Source: an uncultured Eubacteriales bacterium (GTDB lineage: Bacteria; Bacillota; Clostridia; Oscillospirales; Oscillospiraceae). From it: a stretch of DNA of 13,464 nucleotides. Positions within the stretch are counted from its first letter, which is position 1; each line of letters opens with the position of its first letter. The position numbers were made by a program, and so were the translations under genes. Positions 6,166 through 13,063 of the stretch are shown here, piece by piece. The stretch covers positions 1-13,464 of the forward strand of contig CAJKSU010000061.1 of the NCBI GenBank assembly GCA_905202605.1. The letters run 5' to 3'. The notes beneath the pieces were generated by a model, which was not told the origin of the DNA, did no database searches, and was given only the letters and a program-made list of their open reading frames with translations.

Positions 6166-7425
6166 ATGGACGAGGACAACTTGATATATCCAACGCAGTT
6201 CCTACCCAAAATTCAGGATTTTTTCCTGACAGAATTATTGATGGAGAGCTATATGTCCCATTCCGAGATTCTGGAGGTCAGCAGACAGCTGGGCTATGCG
6301 GTGGAGGAGCGCAGCTTCTTTTGCACAGTATTTACGCCGGTCAATTTGGTGCAGGAGCTTGTTGTGGCACAAGGGAAATCCCGCTATACTCTGCTGCATG
6401 ATGCAGCCCGGAAACTGGGCAAGTACTGCGGAGAATGCTCGGATATGGACTTTCAAATGATTCTGGCGGTGCTGGGGCGAGAAATTGTATTGCTGCTGTC
6501 TGTGCCGTTTGGGGAAGGCGCACAGCTTTCACAATATGTCGAACGTCTCCGGTATCAGTTGGAAAAAATGCGAGCAATGCCGGAAATACCGGTGGTTTTC
6601 CGTACAGCGACCAGCGCATCCTGCGATCTCGACACCATTTCGTATGGATACAATCAGGCACGGGAACTTTCAGGCTTTGTGACGATGCTTTCCCTGAAGT
6701 GTCCGGTGGTATTTTATGAGGATGTGCTGCTCAACGGTTGGGAGGTTTATGATTCCCGGCGGATTAACCAGACAAAGCGGTGGGAAAAGGAGTTCCTGAC
6801 CGGACTGGAGCGTAAGGATTTTCACCGGCTTCAGCAACTGCTGCATCAAATGGCGGAGAAAGAATTCCGCCTTGGGTATATTACCATTCAGGCAGCGACA
6901 CCGATATTTTATACTCTGCTGAACAAGTTCCGCATGGTACTGGACTGTATGTGGCCGCTGGCAGGTGCCGATGCGCTGTCGGTATTTGACACGGCACCGC
7001 AGATTCTCTATCGAAAATCCGTGGCGGAGGTCATGGAGCAGATTGATGTGATATTCAATTGCTTCTTTGCCAGCCAGCAGACGATGGACGCTGAGATGAT
7101 TCCGGCATGGGTTATAAAAATGAATCGCTATATTGCGGAAAATTTTACAGACCCGGATCTCAATGTCTCGACAATTTCTGCATTCTTTGGACTAAATGCT
7201 GGGTATGCAGGTCGAAGCTACAAGGCAATCTATGGCTGTAGCGTTCTGGACCGAATCAACCGACTTCGGATTGAGATGGCGCAACGGCTGTTGGAACGCA
7301 ATATGCTGCTTAAGGATGTAGCGGTGGCTGTAGGGTATGAAAACCGCCATCGAATGAACCGTGCCTTCCAAAAATATACGGGACATACGCCAAAGGAAAC
7401 AAAAAACGGAGGAATATACCGTTGA
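6166..7425 (+). CDS. AraC-family transcriptional regulator (YesN-like output module, no receiver domain)
   Basis: A 419-residue DNA-binding protein. The last 100 or so residues (about 315-410) form a typical AraC double helix-turn-helix: DLNVSTISAFFGLNAGYAGRS is the first recognition unit, LLKDVAVAVGYENRHRMNRAFQKYTGHTPKE the second. Residues 1-300 contain no phospho-receiver domain and no membrane segment. The stretch around 143-172 (VVFRTATSASC..ISYGYNQARELSG) recalls the degenerate GGDEF-like linker of YesN response regulators, so this may be a YesN relative that senses a ligand directly. The start at 6166 is chosen because GAGGTG (6155-6160) precedes it by 5 bases; an ATG at 6153 is out of frame. 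Placed between the divergent flavoprotein gene and a convergent solute-binding gene, it is the likely local regulator. No operator repeat common to all promoters was found. Confidence 0.88.
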   Translation: MDEDNLIYPTQFLPKIQDFFLTELLMESYMSHSEILEVSRQLGYAVEERSFFCTVFTPVNLVQELVVAQGKSRYTLLHDAARKLGKYCGECSDMDFQMILAVLGREIVLLLSVPFGEGAQLSQYVERLRYQLEKMRAMPEIPVVFRTATSASCDLDTISYGYNQARELSGFVTMLSLKCPVVFYEDVLLNGWEVYDSRRINQTKRWEKEFLTGLERKDFHRLQQLLHQMAEKEFRLGYITIQAATPIFYTLLNKFRMVLDCMWPLAGADALSVFDTAPQILYRKSVAEVMEQIDVIFNCFFASQQTMDAEMIPAWVIKMNRYIAENFTDPDLNVSTISAFFGLNAGYAGRSYKAIYGCSVLDRINRLRIEMAQRLLERNMLLKDVAVAVGYENRHRMNRAFQKYTGHTPKETKNGGIYR

Positions 7426-7431
7426 AGACAC

Positions 7432-7459
7432 GGGGCTGCTGCGCAATTGCAGCAGCCCC
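7432..7459. terminator. Convergent terminator hairpin between regulator and second lipoprotein
   Basis: GGGGCTGCTGC (7432-7442) pairs perfectly with GCAGCAGCCCC (7449-7459) around a 6-base loop. It lies in the 48-base gap between two convergent genes. Neither side has a strong T-run, so termination efficiency is uncertain. Confidence 0.65.
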
Positions 7460-7473
7460 TGACGTATGTTCCG

Positions 7474-9231
7474 TCATTCCTGTGCCAGATAGGTATCCAT
7501 TGCATGCTGCCAGCAAGCAATGCATTCTTCTATATTCATGGCCTCGATATCAGCGGTGAAGGCATCAAACTCGCTCAGATCACGCGCTCCGGTAATGAAT
7601 TTGGCGATGTTCTCTGCGGCATAGGTGGCAATATTGGCATAGTGCGCAGCATAGATCTGAGAATCCTCAGTGCTCATTTTTGCCGCAGAAGGAATTATCT
7701 TCAGATGGTCAGTATCCAGTGCTTTCATCCAGATGTCTCCGGCCTCTAAGGCGGCCTCTGAATAGCCAGAATAGAAACGGGTCTGATCCAGATAGCCGAC
7801 ACCGGTCTGGATGGCATAGAGATTGCAGGCGGTAATCATTCCAAGCCCATCGGGATTGTCTGTGATCAGCGCGGTAAAATGCGGGGTGCCATCTGCGTCC
7901 AGCGTGTAGGTTTCTCCCTCAATACCATAGCTGTAGATCATGGAGCCTTGATCGCTAAAGGCAAAGTCAATCCACTTTGCTACAACCTCAATATTCTCGC
8001 AGCTGCCGGAGATGGAAAGGCTGTTGCGTTCAACACGGCTGTCGGAATAGTTGCCAAGCTGGGTTTTGTCTCCGGGATTCTTCACTGCATCCTGAATGGC
8101 ACAGCTGTCAAAATTGGGGTCATTGGCCTGAGATACATGCTCCGACATAATTTGGCTCATGTGATACCAAAGGCCGGTGCTTCCATCGGTAACGTCTCCG
8201 GCTGATATCTGAATATCGCTGTGGCTAATATAATCCGAGGAAATCAGTCCCTCTTCATACCATGTGTGAATCATACTGAGATAATCTTTGAATTCCGGCT
8301 GAATTAGTCCGAATTTTATGGTGCCGTCTTCCTGATAGTAGGGGCCTGTATCGCTGGCGGGATCACAGTAAGCGGCAATCCCATAACCGGCTGCAAGGTA
8401 GTTTCCGGTGGGGACACCATATGGCCCAAGATACAGCGCTTGAGAAGCGCCCTTTTCATTTTTGAACCGGGTGAGCATGGTATGGTAATCATCGTAGGTT
8501 TCAATGCTGGCTGGGTCGATTCCGAGATCGTCCAGCCAGTCCTTGCGGACAATGGGACCAACACCGGGGACACTGATCCCCCAGTTAATGGGGAAAATTT
8601 CGCCAATGTTGCCGTCATTCATAATAACCTGTGGATAGATATCCTTATCATCAATCAGAGATGCATAATTGGGCATATAGTCTTGGATAACATCAGTCAG
8701 CTCCATGAATACGCCGTCCTCTACAGCCTTGATGGAGCCGCCGCTGTAATAGTTGGCGCCCCAGACCATAATGTCGGCCCAGTCACCTGAGGCCACCATG
8801 AGATTGAAGTTCTGGGCAGTCTCATCGGATACGGCACGGAAATCCACGTGGACGTTGGTAAGCTCCTCTAGATACTGGTAGGTAATATTGTCGTTCATGG
8901 TGTTGAGGTACCCTGCTACCATGGGACTCATTTCAAACCAATAGCTGATGGTGGTTGTCTCATCGCAGATGGGGAGGGATACGTTGTCCGCATCTTGGGC
9001 AGACATCGTAGAATTCGACTGCGCATCAGTGGATGCGGCCGCTTCGGAAGCTGTGCCACTGGTGCCAGATGACGCAGCGGCTTGCGTGGATGCGACTTCT
9101 GCTGCGGAAGCATCAGCAGAAGAATGAGCCGAGTCGGTAGAATTGCCGCCACAGCCTGCAAACAGCGTCAGCGCCAACGCTGTGCAGAGAAACAGACCGG
9201 TAATTCGTCTTGGTAACAAATTCTTTTCCAT
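7474..9231 (-). CDS. Extracellular solute-binding lipoprotein, paralog of the 185-1960 protein
   Basis: A 585-residue lipoprotein. The signal peptide carries the positive residues KNLLPRR and a hydrophobic stretch, and ends in the lipobox LFAGC, with Cys27 lipidated. A Ser/Ala-rich linker follows to about residue 85, then the binding domain. Shared landmarks with the first lipoprotein include LPI near the domain start, ELTNVHVDF, MVASGDWADI, a DGVF-LTD-I-DYMPNY stretch, and TYDDYHTM, in the same order. The two are therefore paralogs in the LplA/YtcQ-type group but have diverged substantially, so their ligands may differ. AAGGAG (9240-9245) lies 8 bases before the ATG; a second ATG at 9236 is out of frame. 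It has its own promoter and forms no operon with its neighbours. No permease gene is nearby. Confidence 0.87.
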   Translation of the reverse strand: MEKNLLPRRITGLFLCTALALTLFAGCGGNSTDSAHSSADASAAEVASTQAAASSGTSGTASEAAASTDAQSNSTMSAQDADNVSLPICDETTTISYWFEMSPMVAGYLNTMNDNITYQYLEELTNVHVDFRAVSDETAQNFNLMVASGDWADIMVWGANYYSGGSIKAVEDGVFMELTDVIQDYMPNYASLIDDKDIYPQVIMNDGNIGEIFPINWGISVPGVGPIVRKDWLDDLGIDPASIETYDDYHTMLTRFKNEKGASQALYLGPYGVPTGNYLAAGYGIAAYCDPASDTGPYYQEDGTIKFGLIQPEFKDYLSMIHTWYEEGLISSDYISHSDIQISAGDVTDGSTGLWYHMSQIMSEHVSQANDPNFDSCAIQDAVKNPGDKTQLGNYSDSRVERNSLSISGSCENIEVVAKWIDFAFSDQGSMIYSYGIEGETYTLDADGTPHFTALITDNPDGLGMITACNLYAIQTGVGYLDQTRFYSGYSEAALEAGDIWMKALDTDHLKIIPSAAKMSTEDSQIYAAHYANIATYAAENIAKFITGARDLSEFDAFTADIEAMNIEECIACWQHAMDTYLAQE

Positions 9232-9283
9232 TTCATTCGCTCCTTTTTACAATCGTTGTTTGGCCGAAGATATCCTCATATTT

Positions 9284-9312
9284 ATCTTACCGGACGGGGC
9301 ATTGTGGGACAA
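9284..9312 (-). promoter_or_regulatory. Promoter of the second solute-binding protein gene
   Basis: On the minus strand, TTGTCC (9307-9312) and TAAGAT (9284-9289) are 17 bases apart, each matching the sigma-A consensus at 4 of 6 positions. The leader to the ATG would be about 45 bases. The -35 overlaps a short dyad TTGT-CCC-ACAA (9302-9312), a possible regulator site. The modest match suits a promoter that needs an activator. Confidence 0.5.
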
Positions 9313-9488
9313 GAACTACTTTTGTACTTTACGGTTTGTTTTTAGAGTTTTGATTCTGCACCTTATTCCGCTTTGTTTCGATGGCTAGCGAGCAAGGTAT
9401 GCCATCTGGAAGCCGATGAAACCATCCATTGAAGAATTTCAAAACGCCATCTGGGAGACTACAGCAATAGACGAATTCGGGCAAAACA
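9313..9488. other. Gap with a possible 30-codon ORF or gene remnant
   Basis: This is most of the roughly 290-base gap between the second lipoprotein's promoter and the Nudix terminator. One plus-strand frame, 9416-9508, reads as a normal-looking 30-residue peptide starting MKPSIEEFQNAIWETTAIDE. It is preceded only by a weak GGAAG (9408-9412), 3 bases away, and has no visible promoter. Its stop falls in the loop of the hairpin at 9489-9528. It may be a small gene or the debris of one. CCATCTGG occurs twice, near 9402 and 9451. Confidence 0.25.
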
Positions 9489-9528
9489 AAATGGATACTT
9501 CCCGCTGAAGTCAGGGAAGTATCCATTT
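9489..9528 (-). terminator. Intrinsic terminator of the Nudix gene
   Basis: Arms 9489-9503 and 9514-9528 pair perfectly over 15 bases around a 10-base loop. On the minus strand the stem runs into TTTTGTTTTG, a U-rich tail. It lies about 70 bases beyond the stop of the Nudix hydrolase gene. Confidence 0.7.
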
Positions 9529-9599
9529 CGAATAGCGAATTGCTCCGTTTAAATGACTGAGTCCGGAAAACTGGAGGCATATCATTGGCTGGGCGACGT

Positions 9600-10136
9600 C
9601 TATGCTTCGTTTTCCTCGAACGCCTTCGCCCATGCATCGAGCAGGTGGTGAATGGCGCCTGCGGTCATGCCCCAGACGGTATGCCCCTCTACGCAGTAGC
9701 TCCCCGCACGGGGATGCATCTGAAACATGCGCAGAGACGGCCGAAGCAGCACCGCCACCTCTGCCGGATTTCGGACGGCTGCTGCTGCCGCTTCGGGGGA
9801 TACCGAACAGACAAACACATCCGTCTGCCTGCCGAGGGGCGTTTCAACGGTAGGCAGCTGCCCCAGAAAGTCTTCCGGAGCAACGGAAATGCCTAATTCC
9901 TCTCGCAGTTCCCTCCGGGCTGCCGCCATGGGGGCTTCACCCAGTTCAATTCTGCCGCCGGGAAAGCAGGGATCGCCAGCCTGAGAAATTCCCGCTGCAC
10001 GGACTTCCAGCAGCAGCTGTGGCTCATTATTCTCCCAGATAATAGGGACAACCACGGCATATCGGGGGCATTGCAGCCCCGAACTGGTCAGTTTTGATTT
10101 TAGAGCAGTCTCCTTCTGATGGGTTGTCTGTGCCAT
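9600..10136 (-). CDS. Nudix hydrolase, CoA pyrophosphatase (NudL)-like
   Basis: A 178-residue soluble protein with a perfect Nudix box, GX5EX7REUXEEXGU, at residues 61-83 (Gly61, Glu67, Arg75-Glu76, Glu79-Glu80, Gly82); the glutamates bind the catalytic metal. The lead-in LLLEVRAAGISQAGDPCFPGG at 41-61 and the tail HTVWGMTAGAIHHLLD at 152-167 resemble bacterial CoA pyrophosphatases, which cleave CoA and acyl-CoAs to 4'-phosphopantetheine (or its acyl form) and 3',5'-ADP. Length fits the family. The substrate is inferred; other Nudix substrates remain possible. GGGAGC (10144-10149) precedes the ATG by 7 bases. The gene stands alone with its own promoter and terminator. Confidence 0.85.
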   Translation of the reverse strand: MAQTTHQKETALKSKLTSSGLQCPRYAVVVPIIWENNEPQLLLEVRAAGISQAGDPCFPGGRIELGEAPMAAARRELREELGISVAPEDFLGQLPTVETPLGRQTDVFVCSVSPEAAAAAVRNPAEVAVLLRPSLRMFQMHPRAGSYCVEGHTVWGMTAGAIHHLLDAWAKAFEENEA

Positions 10137-10166
10137 ACCTGATGCTCCCTTTCACTTTTGTGGCAC

Positions 10167-10195
10167 AGTATAACGCTGGAGGGCGAAAATGTCAA
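10167..10195 (-). promoter_or_regulatory. Sigma-A promoter of the Nudix gene
   Basis: On the minus strand, TTGACA (10190-10195) and TATACT (10167-10172) are 17 bases apart, 11 of 12 consensus positions. Transcription would begin near 10160, giving a leader of about 25 bases. A dyad CCTATG (10199-10204) / CATAGG (10211-10216) lies immediately upstream of the -35 and could be a regulator site. Confidence 0.75.
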
Positions 10196-10557
10196 CGGCC
10201 TATGCCGGGACATAGGAACAGATACAAAAAACGCTGCGTCTTCTCAAAAAAGACAGTAAAAAGGAAGCTGAGGGAATGTCTCAAATTCGATTGTTTTTTG
10301 GGGAAAGGACTGTTATCATCCGGCAACATCGGCATCTGGCTGCTGTGCTGGGGATACCATTTTAGGGTGCAGCGTTCCCGGCTCAGATGAGACTGGCAAT
10401 CTGCTGCATCTGCGGCTTGTACGCTTGACGGGAATCAGCGAGATGCCAAGAGGGCAATGCTTCCTCAAAAGAGCGAAGTACACAGCGTCGGAGCGTTACT
10501 ACCTGCTATCGCAGCCGTTCCGACGGAGGATACTTGACGAATTGTGTGGGATTGCTC
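10196..10557. other. Gene-free stretch with a possible C-terminal gene remnant on the minus strand
   Basis: About 360 bases separate the divergent Nudix and phosphoketolase promoters. I see no credible complete gene, tRNA or known RNA. One minus-strand frame, 10383-10505, stays open for 40 codons and reads like a protein C-terminus (RSFEEALPSWHLADSRQ, then ..PQMQQIASLI and stop). It has no start codon and is closed upstream by a stop at 10506-10508. It may be a decayed gene end or a dispersed repeat. Confidence 0.3.
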
Positions 10558-10585
10558 TTGCTTTTTTCGTGGAACTGTGTATAAT
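10558..10585 (+). promoter_or_regulatory. Promoter of the phosphoketolase gene
   Basis: A perfect -10 TATAAT (10580-10585) is preceded at 16 bases by TTGCTT (10558-10563), 4 of 6 matches to the -35 consensus. The start of transcription would be near 10592, with a leader of about 53 bases. Confidence 0.6.
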
Positions 10586-10632
10586 GGAAGTAGATGAACT
10601 TGTTACATACGTCTCATACAACGCGAATGACA

Positions 10633-10638
10633 AGGAGG
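10633..10638 (+). promoter_or_regulatory. Ribosome binding site that fixes the phosphoketolase start at 10645
   Basis: AGGAGG lies 6 bases before the ATG at 10645. A longer in-frame start at 10594 has no such site, falls almost at the predicted transcription start, and would add 17 residues not expected for the family. Confidence 0.85.
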
Positions 10639-10644
10639 AAAACT

Positions 10645-13011
10645 ATGAGCACACAGAACCGTGTACTAAGTGAAAAAGAACGAAGCGATCTGCATGCATG
10701 GTGGCGGGCTTCCAACTATCTGGCGGCGGGGCAGCTCTACCTGCTGGATAATCCCCTGCTGCGGGAGCCGTTAAGGCCGGAACATATCAAGCGGAAAATC
10801 GTAGGCCATTGGGGTACCGTGCCGGGGCAGAACTTTATTTATACCCATCTGAACCGGATTATTAAGAAATATGATCTCAACATGATTTATCTCTCCGGCC
10901 CCGGCCATGGCGGAAATGCCATGGTGGCGCAGACCTATCTGGAGGGCAGCTACAGCGAGATTTATCCCGACGTGAGCCGGGACATGGAGGGCATGCAGCG
11001 ACTGTTCAAGCAGTTCTCCTTCCCCGGCGGTATCGCCAGCCATGTAGCGCCGGAAACCCCCGGCTCCATCAATGAAGGCGGTGAGCTTGGCTATTCGCTG
11101 GCCCATGCTTTTGGCGCAGTGTTTGACAATCCTGACCTGATTGCGGCCTGCGTGGTGGGAGACGGCGAGGCGGAGACTGGCCCGCTGGCAACGGCGTGGC
11201 ACAGCAATAAATTTCTGAATCCCATGGGGGATGGCGCAGTGCTGCCCATTCTCCATCTCAACGGCTTTAAGATCAGCAATCCCACGGTGTTCTCCCGAAT
11301 CTCCCATGAGGAGGTTCAGAGTTTCTTTGAAGGCTGCGGCTGGAAGCCCTATTTCGTCGAAGGCTCTGATCCCATGGAGATGCACGAGAAAATGGCAGAG
11401 GTACTGGACACTGTGATCGAGGAGATCCGCGCCATTCAGAAGGCGGCCCGTGAGGGCGGCAATACCCAGCGGCCTCGCTGGCCCATGATCGTGTTCCGTT
11501 CTCCCAAGGGCTGGACCGGCCCGAAGGAGGTGGATGGCGTACAGATCGAGGGCAGCTTCCATGCGCATCAGGTGCCGGTTTCCATGGAGAAGCCGGAGCA
11601 TTTGGCAATTCTGGAGCAGTGGCTGCGGAGCTATCACCCGGAGGAGTTGTTCGATGAAAACGGGCGGCTGATCCCGGAGCTGCAGGCGCTGGCGCCGGAG
11701 GGCAATCGCCGGATGGGCGCCAATCCCCATGCCAACGGCGGTTTGCTGTTAAAGAGCCTGCGCCTGCCGGACTTCCGCAAGTATGCCGTCGAGGTTCCTG
11801 CTCCCGGTGCGGTTGAGGCGCAGGACATGATTGAGCTGGGGGGCTATGTACGGGATATCTTCCGGCTGAATCGGGAGGAGAAGAACTTCCGGATCTTCGG
11901 GCCGGACGAAACCATGTCCAACCGGCTGGGCCATGTTTTTGAGGAGGAAAACCGCCAGTGGCAGGCCGACATGACCCCGGAGGACGAATTCCTTGCCACC
12001 GACGGCAGAGTGATGGATGGTATGCTCTCGGAGCATATGTGTCAGGGCTGGCTGGAGGGCTATCTACTCACCGGACGCCACGGCTTCTTCAACAGCTATG
12101 AGGCGTTTATCCGTATTGTGGATTCCATGTTTGCACAGCATGCCAAGTGGCTGAAGGTTTGCGCTCAGCTCCCATGGCGACAGGATATTGCATCCCTCAA
12201 CTATGTGCTCTCCAGCAACGTCTGGCAGCAGGATCACAACGGCTTTACCCATCAGGATCCGGGCTTTCTGGATCATGTGGCGAATAAGAAGGCGGACGTA
12301 GTGCGGCTGTATCTGCCGCCGGACGCCAATTGTCTGCTGAGCTGCTTCGATCACTGCATCCGCAGTCGGAATTATGTCAATGTATTGGTTACCAGCAAGC
12401 ATCCCCGTCCCCAGTGGCTGACCATGGAGCAGGCCATTCGGCACTGCACTCAGGGCATCGGCATCTGGCAGTGGGCCAGCAATGACGCAGGGCAGGAGCC
12501 GGATGTAGTGATGGCTTGCTGCGGCGATACCCCCACGCTGGAAACGCTGGCGGCGGTGACGATCCTCCGGGAGTATATGCCGGAGATCAAGGTGCGGGTC
12601 ATCAATGTGGTGGATTTGATGAAGCTCCAGCCCGCCAGCGAGCATCCCCATGGACTCAGCGATACGGATTATGATGCGCTGTTTACCAAGGATAAGCCCA
12701 TTATCTTTGCGTTCCATGGTTACCCTACGCTGATTCATGAGCTGACCTATCGCCGTACCAACCGTCAGCTCCACGTCCGGGGCTACAAGGAGGAAGGCAC
12801 CATTACAACTCCCTTTGATATGCGGGTGCAGAATGACATTGACCGGTTCCATCTGGTGATGGATGTGATCAATCGTCTGCCCCAGCTGGGGAACAGAGGG
12901 GCGTTCCTGATTCAGATGATGCGGGATAAGCTCATCGAGCATAAGCAGTATATCCGTGAATTCGGCGTGGATCTGCCGGAGGTTCGGAACTGGAAGTGGA
13001 CGCAGGCATAA
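10645..13011 (+). CDS. xfp: Phosphoketolase (xylulose-5-phosphate / fructose-6-phosphate)
   Basis: A 788-residue, full-length thiamine-diphosphate enzyme. It cleaves xylulose 5-phosphate (and often fructose 6-phosphate) with phosphate to acetyl phosphate plus glyceraldehyde 3-phosphate (or erythrose 4-phosphate), the key step of heterofermentative pentose and bifid-type metabolism in the cytoplasm. Family landmarks in order: GHWGT with His55, GPGHGGNA with His88, the SHVAPETPGSINEGGELGY block with His133 and 144-150, the cofactor-binding GDGEAETGP at 172-180, FHAHQVP with His308, SEHMCQGWLEGY with Glu463, and HNGFTHQDPG at 531-540. All expected catalytic histidines appear to be present. A frame from 10594 would be longer, but the ribosome site supports 10645. 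The gene is monocistronic, with a promoter upstream and a hairpin downstream. Which sugar phosphate is preferred cannot be told from the sequence. Confidence 0.97.
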   Translation: MSTQNRVLSEKERSDLHAWWRASNYLAAGQLYLLDNPLLREPLRPEHIKRKIVGHWGTVPGQNFIYTHLNRIIKKYDLNMIYLSGPGHGGNAMVAQTYLEGSYSEIYPDVSRDMEGMQRLFKQFSFPGGIASHVAPETPGSINEGGELGYSLAHAFGAVFDNPDLIAACVVGDGEAETGPLATAWHSNKFLNPMGDGAVLPILHLNGFKISNPTVFSRISHEEVQSFFEGCGWKPYFVEGSDPMEMHEKMAEVLDTVIEEIRAIQKAAREGGNTQRPRWPMIVFRSPKGWTGPKEVDGVQIEGSFHAHQVPVSMEKPEHLAILEQWLRSYHPEELFDENGRLIPELQALAPEGNRRMGANPHANGGLLLKSLRLPDFRKYAVEVPAPGAVEAQDMIELGGYVRDIFRLNREEKNFRIFGPDETMSNRLGHVFEEENRQWQADMTPEDEFLATDGRVMDGMLSEHMCQGWLEGYLLTGRHGFFNSYEAFIRIVDSMFAQHAKWLKVCAQLPWRQDIASLNYVLSSNVWQQDHNGFTHQDPGFLDHVANKKADVVRLYLPPDANCLLSCFDHCIRSRNYVNVLVTSKHPRPQWLTMEQAIRHCTQGIGIWQWASNDAGQEPDVVMACCGDTPTLETLAAVTILREYMPEIKVRVINVVDLMKLQPASEHPHGLSDTDYDALFTKDKPIIFAFHGYPTLIHELTYRRTNRQLHVRGYKEEGTITTPFDMRVQNDIDRFHLVMDVINRLPQLGNRGAFLIQMMRDKLIEHKQYIREFGVDLPEVRNWKWTQA

Positions 13012-13015
13012 GAAA

Positions 13016-13052
13016 TATCAGGGGCTGTCTCTTAGTGAGACAGCCCCTGATA
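13016..13052. terminator. Convergent terminator hairpin after phosphoketolase
   Basis: Arms 13016-13031 and 13037-13052 form a perfect 16-bp stem around a 5-base loop. It lies 4 bases after the phosphoketolase stop and 11 bases before the stop of the opposing glycosidase gene. There is no strong U-tract on the plus side and ATTTCTTA on the minus side, so it probably serves both genes. Confidence 0.7.
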
Positions 13053-13063
13053 GCGTCTTGCGG

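Noticed and set aside
9329..9637. A 102-codon minus-strand frame overlapping the Nudix gene end.
   Set aside because: It reads through the terminator hairpin, begins inside the Nudix coding sequence without a ribosome site, and has no recognisable motif.
10196..10557. A structured RNA, riboswitch or T-box leader before phosphoketolase.
   Set aside because: The predicted transcription start is at about 10592, leaving only a 53-base leader, and no T-box or other known conserved core was seen.
10594..10644. An upstream in-frame extension of phosphoketolase by 17 codons.
   Set aside because: There is no ribosome site before 10594, and the predicted transcription start is at about the same place. 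AGGAGG marks 10645.
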